DNA from: Patiria pectinifera
Lineage: Eukaryota > Echinodermata > Asteroidea > Valvatida > Asterinidae
DNA: 64,000 nucleotides
Assembly (NCBI GenBank): GCA_029964075.1
Contig: CM057138.1
Span: 9,046,932-9,110,931 of the forward strand
Reading direction: 5' to 3'
The translations under genes were made by a program, and so were the position numbers. Shown in pieces: positions 32,865 to 44,367 of the stretch. The notes beneath the pieces are model-generated. The model did not search any database. It had not been told where the DNA came from and saw only the letters and a program-made list of their open reading frames with translations. The stretch's first letter is position 1. The number at the start of each line of letters is the position of its first letter.

Positions 32865-34177
32865 TGTAACCGTGAAAAATGACACACTTGGGGAAACTCG
32901 CACAAACTAAGACTCTATGGGGATTAACTAACCAAACTAAACTAAACTCGGGATCTTTGAAGGGAAAAGTCGCGAGGAAATTGAATTAATAGAGACCAGA
33001 GACGAATTCTAGATTTCGAACAAAAAAGGACCAAAAAGAATTTATTTTTCCAAAAAAAAAAAAAAAACTAAAAGCAAAGAATAAAACCTAAAAACCAAAG
33101 ACTTAAACCAAAAACAAAAAAAAACCAACACAGTGTGAATAGTGGATCTTTCAAAGAACACTCAAGCAGGAATAAAGTCTGTAAACAGAAAATACAAAAA
33201 GAGAAAACATATAAGGAAATGATCTAATGAATTTTCAATAAGCAATAAACAAGCTGTAAGATCCAAAGGAAGTGGGAGACACTAATCCCCAAAGTGAAGG
33301 ATTAGCACATCATAAAATAAGGCTAGTGGCACCATCCTATACACAGGCCATGTGAGTTAAATGAGAACAAAGAAAAGGCAATGAAAAGCTAAAGCACATG
33401 TTGAAGAATTTAAGAAAATCTCTAAATCTAATACTAAGAAAATGTACCAGAAAAACATGAAAATCTAGAATGCAAATGAACTTTCAACCTTTCTTAGTAA
33501 TAAAACAAGGCCAAAAAATCTATATCCTTAAGTAAAACCAAGGTTAATGAAAATAAACAGAACTAAGAAACTTTTCCTCAAAAGAACTCAAAAGAGACCG
33601 GTTTCATTGAAAAGACTAAAGCTTCCTTAATACAGTAGGAACAAATCAATCATCATGAAAAGAAGTAAAAAACACTAGTGTCTTAAGTAAATAATCAATG
33701 GAAACAAAAGTAAATCCAAAAGTTGAAAAAGCTTCCTCAAAGATCTAAACTGACTAGAGTCAATTCAAAGCTAACAAACTTTTAAAAGAAAACTGAACTA
33801 TATTTCTAATAATAATTATACACGATAAATGAAAAGTAGACAATAAACAAAAGAAAACTCACCAAAGCAAATGACTCGGCAACAGACTAACTTCAATAAG
33901 CAGAACGGGCACTCCAGTTAGGAGGAAAATATATGCATGTACATGTATGTCTATTGTCTGCTGGTCTGCTGGCTGAACTGAAGTGTGACTTGACCATGTG
34001 GCAGCTTTTATAGGGGGAACATGTGGGCTTAAATAAACAAACAGGGGGTCACACTACCAACAAAGGGGAGGGGGACATCTAAAACTAAAATGATTTTCTG
34101 TTTCTAAGGGGAGCTACTCCTATTTACTATACAGTACATACATGAAAAATATACAAGATAAATTTGGCCCTGCCACA
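32865..34177 (-). repeat. LTR (1313 bp) of a minus-strand LTR retrotransposon, 3' LTR
   Basis: It starts TGTAACCGTGAAAAATGACA and ends GGCCCTGCCACA, matching the second LTR at 35510-36122 at both ends. It is preceded by GTAT (32861-32864), the target duplication. It carries an A-rich stretch of roughly 690 bp (about 33178-33865) that the other LTR lacks. Confidence 0.85.
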
Positions 34178-35509
34178 CTCACGCCATCTTAAAAATGTTG
34201 GCTCCTGACAACACAAAAAAATAACATACAAAAAACTTATATATACAAAATTATTTACTTCGGAATTGGACTGAGGATTTGATTATATATCTAGGCCTGG
34301 TGAAAATTTCCACCGACTTGTCAGAGCTGGAGCTACAGTCTTCATCCGCTGAATCTTCAGGATCAGAACTTGAGTTGGAGCCTGTCTGTTCTCGTTGCTG
34401 GGGTTCATCGTTGGATGAAGACGCCGCGTTGTCATACTCAGGCGACTGGCGGATGATACAAACTTCTACCGAGGCTGTGTTCTTGCACGCATCTTCAGAC
34501 TTGACTAGCAGGAGGACTCTCTCGTTCTGCAGAACCTGCCTTCGATGATGCCGCATGTATTGCATCGTCTCGTTGTGCAAGCTTGGCCAAAAGTACTGTT
34601 GGCGGACGAGATTCAGCACCTGTCCAAAGCTAAGTGTCTCCATGCTTGGGTGTAAGGTTGTGAAGAACTTCACCCTCATTCCTCTAGGAAGAACTGGAAC
34701 CACTTTATGTCCTCACCTGAAGAGTAGAAAACCATCTCTGACCTCCAGGCGCTCCCATACATGTAGTAATCGCCGTACCATCTTCGGCTGACGCGCCATC
34801 TTACTCTGGCTCATCCTCTTCGGATTTACGAGCTTCAGGTCCACTACCCTTCTGATGGCTGGATCCTGTTGCTGTGCTCGGCGCAGACTTTGGCTACGTC
34901 TCATCAAGTCCTCATCACCTTGGCTTCCTCGGCCACTGGTCGGGACTGTGGTAGCGATTACTTCTGATGGTCTGCTAGAGGGGATGTGAGGAGTCTCTTC
35001 TCTGCTCTTGTGGTCTGGTTCATCGATGGGGACTGGGGTTACAGGGGCATCTTTGGCTGACTTTGTTTGATGTAGGGCAGACTCCAGGCTCTGGATGTAC
35101 AGATGTTGTCTTTGCTGTTGTCCAACAACTCGCGAGATGACAGCCTTCAACATGTCCATTTGTTGAAACTGTTACAGGATGACTAGTTGCATTTGAGCTT
35201 GATGCTGCAGCAGCTCCAGAATCTGCAACTGCGGCTCAACTACCAGTGCTGGGCTAACTCGGTCAGAGCTGGTGGGCAGTGGGTCAAACCCACACAGCTG
35301 AAGGGGAGTCAGGACGTCAGCTGCCATTGTGAACTCCTTGGATCCACTAAAACAGCACTGTGTTGGTTTTGACTAACTAATATAAGACCGCCAATGACCA
35401 AAAAAAAAACCCTTTGAAAAAATGCCTAGTCCCTATTAAAACAATTCCTGGCTAAGTTCTAAAAAACATATTCCCTACCCGGATTCTCCACCAAAAATAG
35501 TAAAAAAAA
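34178..35509 (-). pseudogene. Internal region of the LTR retrotransposon: gag-like start joined to an integrase-like fragment
   Basis: On the minus strand, 34713-35159 begins MDMLKAVISRVVGQQQRQ, a gag-like or coiled start, followed by a charged low-complexity stretch and RRLLHVWERLEVRDGFLLFR. The next frame, 34251-34703, continues with an integrase zinc-binding-like section (VRQQYFWPSLHNETMQYMRH) and an acidic Ser-rich tail. Protease, RT and RNase H are absent. Next to the 5' LTR, TGGTGGAGAATCCGGG (reverse complement, about 35479-35494) could be a tRNA primer-binding site. Confidence 0.6.
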
Positions 35510-36122
35510 TGTAACCGTGAAAAATGACACACTTGGGGGAACTCGCACAAACTAAGACTCTATGGGGATTAACTAACCAAACCTAACTAAACTCGGGATC
35601 TTTGAAGGGAAAAGCCGCGAGGAAATTGAATTAATAGAAACACAGACACAAGTTCTAGATTTCAAACCAAAAAAAGGACCAAAATGAATTTATTTACAAG
35701 AACCTTAAACCAAAAACCAAGAAATTGAGACTTAAACCCTAAAATCTAAAACCAACACAGTGTGAATAGTGGATCTTTCAAAGAACACTCAAGCAGGAAT
35801 AAAGTCAAAGCAAATGACTCGGCAACAGACTAACTTCAAGCAGAACGGGCACTCCAGTTAGGAGGAAAATATATGCATGTACATGTATGTCTATTGTCTG
35901 CTGGTCTGCTGGCTGAACTGAAGTGTGACTTGACCATGTGGCAGCTTTTATAGGGGGAACATGTGGGCTTAAATAAACAAACAGGGGGTCACACTACCAA
36001 CAAAGGGGAGGGGGACATCTAAACTTCAACTAAAATGATTTTCTGTTTCTAAGGGGAGCTACTCCTATTTACTATACAGTACATACATGAAAAATATACA
36101 AGATAAATTTGGCCCTGCCACA
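35510..36122 (-). repeat. LTR (613 bp) of the same retrotransposon, 5' LTR
   Basis: It starts TGTAACCGTGAAAAATGACA and ends GGCCCTGCCACA, followed by GTAT (36123-36126), matching the 4 bp left of the other LTR. It lacks the A-rich 690 bp present in the LTR at 32865. The shared portions are very similar, so insertion is fairly recent. Confidence 0.85.
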
Positions 36123-36384
36123 GTATCATCATTTTTAATTTTAACATAAGTGTTCGTTCATATGGCGTGGCGGCATATTTCACTTGTTTGGAAAAAACTG
36201 GGATTGAAATACTTGGACTGTGGACTTTATTTTTTAGTGAACCGAGATACGTGGTACGGTGTATACTATGCTTACATGAATGTGTGTGTCGCGGGTCAAA
36301 GTTTATGGGCTTTGATTGGATATCGTGTTAGAAATTCTCGGCCGAATTCCGCCGAAAAACACATCAGAAATTTGCCACGGTTGT

Positions 36385-36588
36385 GTCGAGGCTGTCTTCC
36401 GCCTCGAATTACTGCACGGTTGTTTACGGATGTGTGTGTGGGGCGTGCATACGTGCAGACAAAGCACATGCAAGGGTTGTTGAGGCTAAGGGTATAGTAC
36501 AACTAGTGATTGTGTCGCGGCGCGCGCTGTGTGCGGTAGCGGGAACAAGCTTGTATGGGAACAAGCTGATAGCCTTGGTCAAGGCTAG
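36385..36588 (-). repeat. Inverted-pair repeat, right copy
   Basis: The reverse complement reads CTAGCCTTGACCAAGGCTAT, AGCTTGTTCCCGCTACCGCA and CACACACATCCGTAAACA, as at 31695-31830. Possibly the terminal inverted repeat of one DNA transposon, later entered by the LTR element, or two separate insertions. Confidence 0.6.
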
Positions 36589-36730
36589 TTTTTTTTCCTG
36601 AATCTGGACAGGTTTTTAGCCCCTCCACCCCCCCCCCCAAAAAAAAAGGTAAAATGGACGTGGTACATACTGTTGTCAGGTTTTCATCAGCCATGACATT
36701 CTTTTCCAGCGGCTGCAGCACAGATTCCGA

Positions 36731-37930
36731 TTTCGAAAAACGGCATTGAACTGGCTTCCTTCATACCTAACCAATCGCTCTCAGTCTGTTGTCATAGGAG
36801 ATGATGTATCTTCCAGTGCTCCATTGAAACAAGGAGTACCTCAGGGGTCGGTTATGGGCCCTATTATCTTCACAATGTACTCCTCGCCGTTAGATGACAT
36901 CATAAAGTCCCATGGTTTTGGTCATGCCATCTATGCAGACGACACTGAAGTCTACACTACTGTGCACAAGAACAATTATTTATCTGTCATTCCTAGATTA
37001 GAATCTTGTTTACATGAAATTCAGTTGTGGTCATCAATAAATGCTCTCAAGATTAATGAAGGGAAGACAGAGCTACTTCATCTGTCATCACGGTTCACAA
37101 AAATAAAACTGTATTACCTCCGATTATGTTCAATGATGTTAATCTCAAACCATCTCAGTGTGCTAGAAATCTTGGTGTTGTATTGGATGACAATTTAACA
37201 ATGACACAACATATCAATAATATTTGTCGGGCTTCTTCTTATGGCTTGTACAAGATAGGAAAGATCAGACAATTCTTGAATCAGAACATAACGGAAAAAT
37301 TAATACACGCCTTTGTAATGAGTCGGATTGATAATTGTAATGGTCTGTTGTTTGGGTTACCCAACTCTCTTCTTGTTAAGCTTCAATGAATTCAAAACTC
37401 GGCTGCAAGACTTGTTACATATACTCGTTCACATGAATCCATTTCCCCAATTTTGCATAATTTACATTGGTTACCAGTTAAACAGAGAATAATTTTCAAA
37501 CTCTTAGTTACGACATACAAATGCAAACATGGTATAGCTCCTCAATATCTCATAGAATTAATCCACGACTATTGCCCTACTAGAAATCTTCGTTCTGGCT
37601 CACAAAATCTTCTCACTCCTTTTCCAGCCACCACCAAAGCTTACGGGCAAAGGGCTTTTCCGGTTGCATCTCCTGAACTCTGGAATTCACTCCCTAATAG
37701 TATAAAAGAAAGCTCCTCTCTAGAACAGTTTAAGTCTAATTTGAAGACACATCTTTTTGTTAAATAACTTGTTCTTTTTCATTGTATGCATTTTGTAGTT
37801 CTTTCTGTATTTTCTGTAATTTGGGTATTTAATAGTCCTGGTTTCACTATTTAATTTTCCACAAGCGCTTTGAGACTTCATTGTAATTTTGCGCTATATA
37901 AAAACTGTTCATTATTATTATTATTATTAT
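36731..37930 (+). mobile_element. 5'-truncated L2/CR1-type LINE
   Basis: The plus strand codes the C-terminal half of a non-LTR reverse transcriptase: GVPQGSVMGPIIFTMYSSPL, the catalytic box IYADDTEVY, then NLGVVLDDNLTMTQHI, LHNLHWLPVKQRI and AYGQRAFPVASPELWNSLPN near the end. A frame change near 37100-37126 and a TGA at 37387-37389 break it. It ends after GCGCTATATAAA in an ATT microsatellite (37911-37930), as is typical for L2-like elements. It separates FIMAC 1 and 2. Confidence 0.85.
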
Positions 37931-38054
37931 TCATCATTTAACTGGGTTTCCACCCCAGCTGTACATGTATGTACATGGTGTCACTGCAAATATCTCCTAG
38001 TTGCTGGTGTCACCATGCAAATGTACATATTAAAATTGTATCCATACTTTGCAG

Positions 38055-38294
38055 CTCAATCCATTATTCCAATTCCAGATGACTGCAACTGTGAGGTGTG
38101 GGAGAGATGTGTGGCCAACAGCAATGGTCCATCAACATGCCACTGCATCCACCCGCGGCAGTGTCATGACGTAGGCCAGGAGCAATACTGTGGGAGTGAC
38201 AATCGGACGTACACCAGCATCTGCAGAATGAAGGCTGCAGGCTGTCTGCTTGACTTGGACATACAGGTCGTCAGCAATGGACCTTGCCCAGAAA
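38055..38294 (+). CDS. Exon: FIMAC/Kazal-like module 2
   Basis: A 240-bp phase 1-1 exon coding a module almost identical to the one at 31306-31563: of about 72 residues from DDC to PCPE, six positions differ, including one missing Ala. Signatures: DCNCEVWERCV, TCHCIHPRQC, YCGSDNRTYTSICRMKAAG. The acceptor is CTTTGCAG and the donor GTAAGG. A second acceptor 24 bp inside would keep the frame but shorten the lead. Two FIMACs in a row parallel the paired FIMs of C6 and C7. Confidence 0.87.
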
Positions 38295-38751
38295 GTAAGG
38301 CAGTAATGCTTCATATCTCTCTGATCTTGCGATTGTTTAGGAGGAAATGAGTTGGGCTCACCAAATGTCTTTTTATAGAATGTCCATTTTCTCCCTATGA
38401 TGCTTTTTTGCTAGGAATCTTCATATCCTCCAAAACTCACTACTTTGCAGTGAACCAATTACACATTTTTGGTACATTTCATCTAACACCAAAGCACATG
38501 TAATTGTTACTGCCGGTTTGTACCCTCCTCAAATCCAGCAAAATATTCTTGACTTGTGGATTCGGTAGGATCTGAGAGTGGTAGAGTTAAATTCACCATT
38601 TAGACGTCTTTGGCCTGTAAAACATTGTGGGGCACCCTGGTGTGTTACACTGGTGGATTGTTCCTGAGTTGGAGCTTCAGAACACAAATATAATGTGCAG
38701 ATGGACTCTATTGCTCCTGGGCAGCTTTGTATTGTACACAGGCTGGTCTTA
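38295..38751. other. Start of the 20-kb intron, no feature recognised
   Basis: The first bases after the donor (TTCATATCTCTCTGATCTTG) resemble the intron after FIMAC 1, showing that the duplication included flanking intron. The rest is unremarkable. Confidence 0.5.
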
Positions 38752-39405
38752 AGCCGTGTCCGCACTGGACATTATTTTTTTAAGGTTTTACCAAGACAAT
38801 GGTAAAATGAAAAATGGTCAAATGTGACCACTGTCCGCACTTGCACTTTCGACACGGGGAATCTTACCTAGACCGCGTGGTAGAGGTGACCGAGCTGTCA
38901 GAATAATGGACTCACGCAGAAAATAAAATGCCGATCACATTTTTTTCAGCCCCCGATATGCACAGTATAATATTGTTACACACGCCATTAAATGCACAAT
39001 ATAATCATTAGATACGATATTATTTCATCTTGATACGTTAAATCTTGACGAAAATGCCTTTATTTCTGACGCATCTGTGATGCACGACATCTGAGCCATG
39101 CCGCTGTACGATGTTCCGTGCAGCAGCTGCAGTTCCATTGGTATTCACTGGTTCCCACCGCATGCTAACAGAATCAAAGCTATGATGTAGGACCGGAACC
39201 AGTGACTGCAGCCTGCGTACGGTGCCATAAAGACTACACCGCGTAACAGGATGAATTGGGATCGTGGAAAATACCAAACAAACATCGGTGGAGAAAAATA
39301 ATAACTGTAAAGTAATTCCCAGAACGTGATCTTGATCTTTTCTGTGTATGTATTTTATTATGTATTATGTAAGCTTTACCAAAAAAAAGTCATGCGGACA
39401 GGGCT
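38752..39405. mobile_element. PIF/Harbinger-type MITE (654 bp, TTA flanks)
   Basis: The left end AGCCGTGTCCGCACTGGACA and the right end TGCGGACAGGGCT form inverted repeats (12 of 13 match), with TTA on both sides (38749-38751 and 39406-39408). The inner subterminal sequence AAGGTTTTACC / GGTAAAGCTT is also mirrored. TTA target duplications are typical of PIF/Harbinger. No transposase frame was recognised. 39409-40117 to its right shows nothing recognised. Confidence 0.75.
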
Positions 39406-40117
39406 TTAAACTATTCTGAGGATCAGCCGTTCATGTGTGCAGAGCCACACTTTGAACGTCTGATCTATGCGTGCATGTAAACTTTATGTGAACCCGCGTG
39501 CCAGCCAAACGGAACCGCCTTTGGAACTTGGGACGTCATTTAGAGCAGAAATTTGGCCAAAGCTGTTGCTGAGTGACCGATAGCTGCTAAGTTTTTGTCA
39601 CACAACATCAGGTTACCGGAAACACGATAGAAGACGTGCGCTGAATGGTCAGAATCTGGAGGTAACAAATTCCGTAGGTGTAGACCTGATCAGTTCAAAA
39701 TTCCTTGTAATGACATGTTAAGCACTGTTTATCGAGCAAGTTACCTACATGTATGTACTGAGGATGCATGAGATAGCTACCTGAGATACCAAGTTACTCT
39801 CAGTGTGCATTTGTTTACCCATTGCACCAGCACCATGCATAAAAGACCAGGTGCCTGCTCCACACAGACAAACACATCCAATAATAGTTCCTTAAATCGT
39901 GCGACATACTTATATGTCTATTCCCCTAAGTTCATTTAAGTCTCCAGACTTCCACATTTTATCTTGGTTGAGGTACATGAATTCAGACAAATTTAGACAC
40001 GTATGCCAATGTGTTGGAGAATTTGAGGATCTATCCAAAACAAGATGATAATTCAGTGTGTTTACTCTGACAACCCTGGATTTGTTTGTTGGAGGATGTG
40101 TATGTGTTCATCTTTTC

Positions 40118-40285
40118 AAACCGTGGACGAAAAATACCAGAGAACAAAAGAGAACAATATCGTCCACGATTCCCAGCATACTCTGCGGTTGGGGTCGTGT
40201 ACAAAACCTAAGGGAGTCTTCCTAAAATATTGAGTATAAACAAAAGAGGGACAATAGGATGTCCACGATCGACAGTGAACACACG
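40118..40285 (-). repeat. Dispersed repeat, copy 3 of 3, inverted
   Basis: The reverse complement closely matches 7602-7766 (AACCGTGGACGAAAAAT, GAGAACAATATCGTCCA, AACAAAAGAGGGACAATAGG on this strand). It lies just left of the Tigger-type end at 40340. Confidence 0.7.
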
Positions 40286-40726
40286 TTCGTGTGGGTATGT
40301 AATGTAGCCCAGCTTTACGTGTGGTATCTAAATCAAGTACAGTAAACTCCAGCCAAGTTGACATTGTACAACTCGTAAAATCGCTCAAGTCGCCTGTTTG
40401 ACTAAAGTCCCGATTGTCTGTAATGCATTTCCATTAAAATTTTTATTTTTTAAGTTGGCTTTTATAAGTAGCCATTTCGCTTAAGTCGACGTGGTACTCT
40501 CTGTCCCCTTTCCATAAGTAGCGCACCAAAATCCCTTGTGTAAGTCGGCAGTCAAAAAAATCACGCATTGGCATCGACTGCCTTCACTGCTGTTGGCAAG
40601 ATGACGAGTGATAAGTCACACACTGCTTTAACTTAACTGACGTATCGGCCGCACGAGTGATCGCTGCATCGGCGCAGTATCGGTTACAGCCAAGCGATAG
40701 ACATGCATAGTGCATTGTGAGCATAT

Positions 40727-41650
40727 TGTGGCGAATCCCGTCCGGGTCAAGTTTGACTCGGTACTGCACAGGCGAGCGGCAGCCCTACAGCACTGTGGGG
40801 GAGGTCGTTTGGCAACCATATATCGCCGCGCGCAACACTTTTTCCCGGGGACCCTATGGAGCGGAGATAAATACCAGGCAGAGCAGCGCAGGAACCCAAT
40901 AATCTGACAAAGAGAGATCACTCAAGAGCCGCGGGGTTTTCCCTTTATTACAACTAAGACGCCTTAATCACTTCAGTTAACTTTCAGATTCCTTAAGGGA
41001 TTGCTGTTCCTTAAGGTATAGCCTTGAGGTTCCTTAAGGGTTTCCTGTATCCTTAAGGGATATAATCGAGTTTCCTACTGAGCCTTAGAATTACTGATAG
41101 AGAGGTTTATTACTGAAGGCACTTAATAGAAATTATTACTGAATGTGATAGCTTGTGGGGAGGTTCAACAATATCGGTCCTGAACTGTGCTCGTCACTAA
41201 CTTTATCAAATACGTCAGCTTGACATACCCCGCGCTATGAGCTGCTGCAACTAGATTCGGCAAACCGCCAACGCCACGGACTCTCTGACACGGCTCCGAC
41301 AGTCCCGCTGTCTCGGACACTCCGATCAGCCTCTCTCACGCTGCTCTGGGATCCGGCGGTCGGTCGCTATACCGCTCCGCCTCGATGCTACCAGCTCCCA
41401 CTACACACCAACAGCAACGCTGACGCACACAAGCCTAGCGCCCTACAACAACTCTCTTAGAGCTCCGCCGTCACACGTCTCTTCAGTCCGCTAGCTCCAC
41501 AGCAACTCCCGCCACGTACACACACGAGGCACAGCGCGCGCAAACAGCTCAAGGTCAACTAAGCAGCCCACTGCGCATGCTCAGCAAGTATGGCACGCCT
41601 CAGCGCTATGACGCGCGAAAGCTACAAGCACTCAGGCCAATTTCGTTACA
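40727..41650 (+). mobile_element. Solo LTR (924 bp) with ATAT target duplication
   Basis: It starts TGTGGCGAATCCCG and ends TTTCGTTACA, so it has TG...CA ends with partly mirrored tips (TGTGGCGAA / TTCGTTACA). ATAT precedes (40723-40726) and follows (41651-41654). Removing the LTR and one ATAT joins GTGCATTGTGAGCAT to ATCGATACCAGTACC, close to the satellite's GCACTGTGAGCACATCAATA, so the insertion was into satellite-like sequence. GAGATAAATACC near 40865 could be a TATA-like box. No internal region is present. Confidence 0.7.
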
Positions 41651-41654
41651 ATAT

Positions 41655-44367
41655 CGATACCAGTACCCCCTCTATAGTCCTGTACATGTTGTACGCATGC
41701 GCTCGGTCCGTTTTGGGGGTACCCTTATTGAATTAACCGCACTGTGAGCACATCAATACCAGTACCCCCTCTAGGCTCTAGTCCCGCACGCATGCGCTCT
41801 GTCCATTTTGGGGGTGCCCTTATTGAATTAACCGCACTGTGAGCACATCAATACCAGTACCCCCTCTAGGCTCTAGTCCCGCACGCATGCGCTCTGTCCA
41901 TTTTGGGGGTGCCCTTATTGAATTAACCGCACTGTGAGCACATCAATACCAGTACCCCCTCTAGGCTCTAGTCCCGCACGCATGCGCTCTGTCCATTTTG
42001 GGGGTCCCCTTATTGAATTAACCGCACTGTGAGCACATCAATACCAATACCCCCTCTAGGCTCTAGTCCCGCATGCATGCGCTCTGTCCATTTTGGGGGT
42101 GCCCTTATTGAATTAACCGCACTGTGAGCACATTAATACCAGTACCCCCTCTAGGCTCTAGTCCCACACGCATGCGCTCTGTCCATTTTGGGGGTGCCCT
42201 TATTGAATTAACCGCACTGTGAGCACATCAATACCAGTACCCCCTCTAGGCTCTAGTCCCGCACGCATGCGCTCTGTCCATTTTGGGGGTGCCCTTATTG
42301 AATTAACCGCACTGTGAGCACATCAATACCAGTACCCCCTCTAGGCTCTAGTCCCGCACGCATGCGCTCTGTCCATTTTGGGGGTGCCCTTATTGAATTA
42401 ACCGCACTGTGAGCACATCAATACCAATACCCCCTCTAGGCTCTAGTCCCGCACGCATGCGCTCTGTCCATTTTGGGGGTGCCCTTATTGAATTAACCGC
42501 ACTGTGAGCACATTAATACCAGTACCCCCTCTAGGCTCTAGTCCCACACGCATGCGCTCTGTCCATTTTGGGGGTGCCCTTATTGAATTAACCGCACTGT
42601 GAGCACATCAATACCAGTACCCCCTCTAGGCTCTAGTCCCATACGCATGCGCTCTGTCCATTTTGGGGGTGCCCTTATTGAATTAACCGCACTGTGAGCA
42701 CATCAATACCAGTACCCCCTCTAGGCTCTAGTCCCACACGCATGCGCTCTGTCCATTTTGGGGTGCCCTTATTGAATTAACCGCACTGTGAGCACATCAA
42801 TACCAGTACCCCCTCTAGGCTCTAGTCCCACACGCATGCGCTCTGTCCATTTTGGGGTGCCCTTATTGAATTAACCGCACTGTGAGCACATCAATACCAG
42901 TACCCCCTCTAGGCTCTAGTCCCGCACGCATGCGCTCTGTCCATTTTGGGGGTGCCCTTATTGAATTAACCGCACTGTGAGCACATCAATACCAGTACCC
43001 CCTCTAGGCTCTAGTCCCGCACGCATGCGCTCTGTCCATTTTGGGGGTCCCCTTATTGAATTAACCGCACTGTGAGCACATCAATACCAATACCCCCTCT
43101 AGGCTCTAGTCCCGCACGCATGCGCTCTGTCCATTTTGGGGGTGCCCTTATTGAATTAACCGCACTGTGAGCACATTAATACCAGTACCCCCTCTAGGCT
43201 CTAGTCCCACACGCATGCGCTCTGTCCATTTTGGGGGTGCCCTTATTGAATTAACCGCACTGTGAGCACATCAATACCAGTACCCCCTCTAGGCTCTAGT
43301 CCCACACGCATGCGCTCTGTCCATTTTGGGGGTGCCCTTATTGAATTAACCGCACTGTGAGCACATCAATACCAGTACCCCCTCTAGGCTCTAGTCCCAC
43401 ACGCATGCGCTCTGTCCGTTTTGGGGGTGCCCTTATTGAATTAACCGCACTGTGAGCACATCAATACCAGTACCCCCTCTAGGCTCTAGTCCCACACGCA
43501 TGCGCTCTGTCCATTTTGGGGGTGCCCTTATTGAATTAACCGCACTGTGAGCACATAAATACCAATACCCCCTCTAGGCTCTAGTCCCACACGCATGCGC
43601 TCTGTCCATTTTGAGGGTGCCCTTATTGAATTAACCGCACTGTGAGCACATCAATACCAGTACCCCCTCTAGGCTCTAGTCCCACACGCATGCGCTCTGT
43701 CCATTTTGGGGGTGCCCTTATTGAATTAACCGCACTGTGAGCACATCAATACCAATACCCCCTCTAGGCTCTAGTCCCACACGCATGCGCTCTGTCCGTT
43801 TTGGGGGTGCCCTTATTGAATTAACCGCACTGTGAGCACATCAATACCAATACCCCCTCTAGGCTCTAGTCCCACACGCATGCGCTCTGTCCGTTTTGGG
43901 GTCCCCTTATTGAATTAACCGCACTGTGAGCACATCAATACCAGTACCCCCTCTAGGCTCTAGTCCCACACGCATGCGCTCTGTCCATTTTGGGGGTCCC
44001 CTTATTGAGTTAACCGCACTGTGAGCACATCAATACCAGTACCCCCTCTAGGCTCTAGTCCCACACGCATGCGCTCTGTCCATTTTGGGGGTGCCCTTAT
44101 TGAATTAACCACACTGTGACCACATCAATACCAGTACCCCCTCTAGGCTCTAAGTCCCACACGCATGCTCTTTGTCCATTTTGGGGGTGCCCTTATTGAA
44201 TTAACCGCACTGTGAGCACATCAATACCAGTACCCCCTCTAGGCTCTAGTCCCACACGCATGCGCTCTGTCCGTTTTGGGGGTGCCCTTATTGAATTAAC
44301 CGCACTGTGAGCGCACTGTGAGCACATCAATACCAGTACCCCCTCTAGGCTCTAGTCCCACACGCAT
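41655..44367. repeat. 95-bp satellite, array 1 (about 28 units)
   Basis: Tandem units beginning CCCTTATTGAATTAACCGCA, continuing CTGTGAGCACATCAATACCA, CCCCCTCTAGGCTCTAGTCC and CGCATGCGCTCTGTCCATTT; starts at 41722, 41817 and 41912 give a 95-bp period. Units differ mainly at CpG positions. It ends abruptly in CACGCAT at the truncated foldback block. Confidence 0.95.

Noticed and set aside
39038..39277. 79-codon minus-strand frame as a gene
   Set aside because: It lies wholly inside the Harbinger-type MITE and shows no recognised domain.
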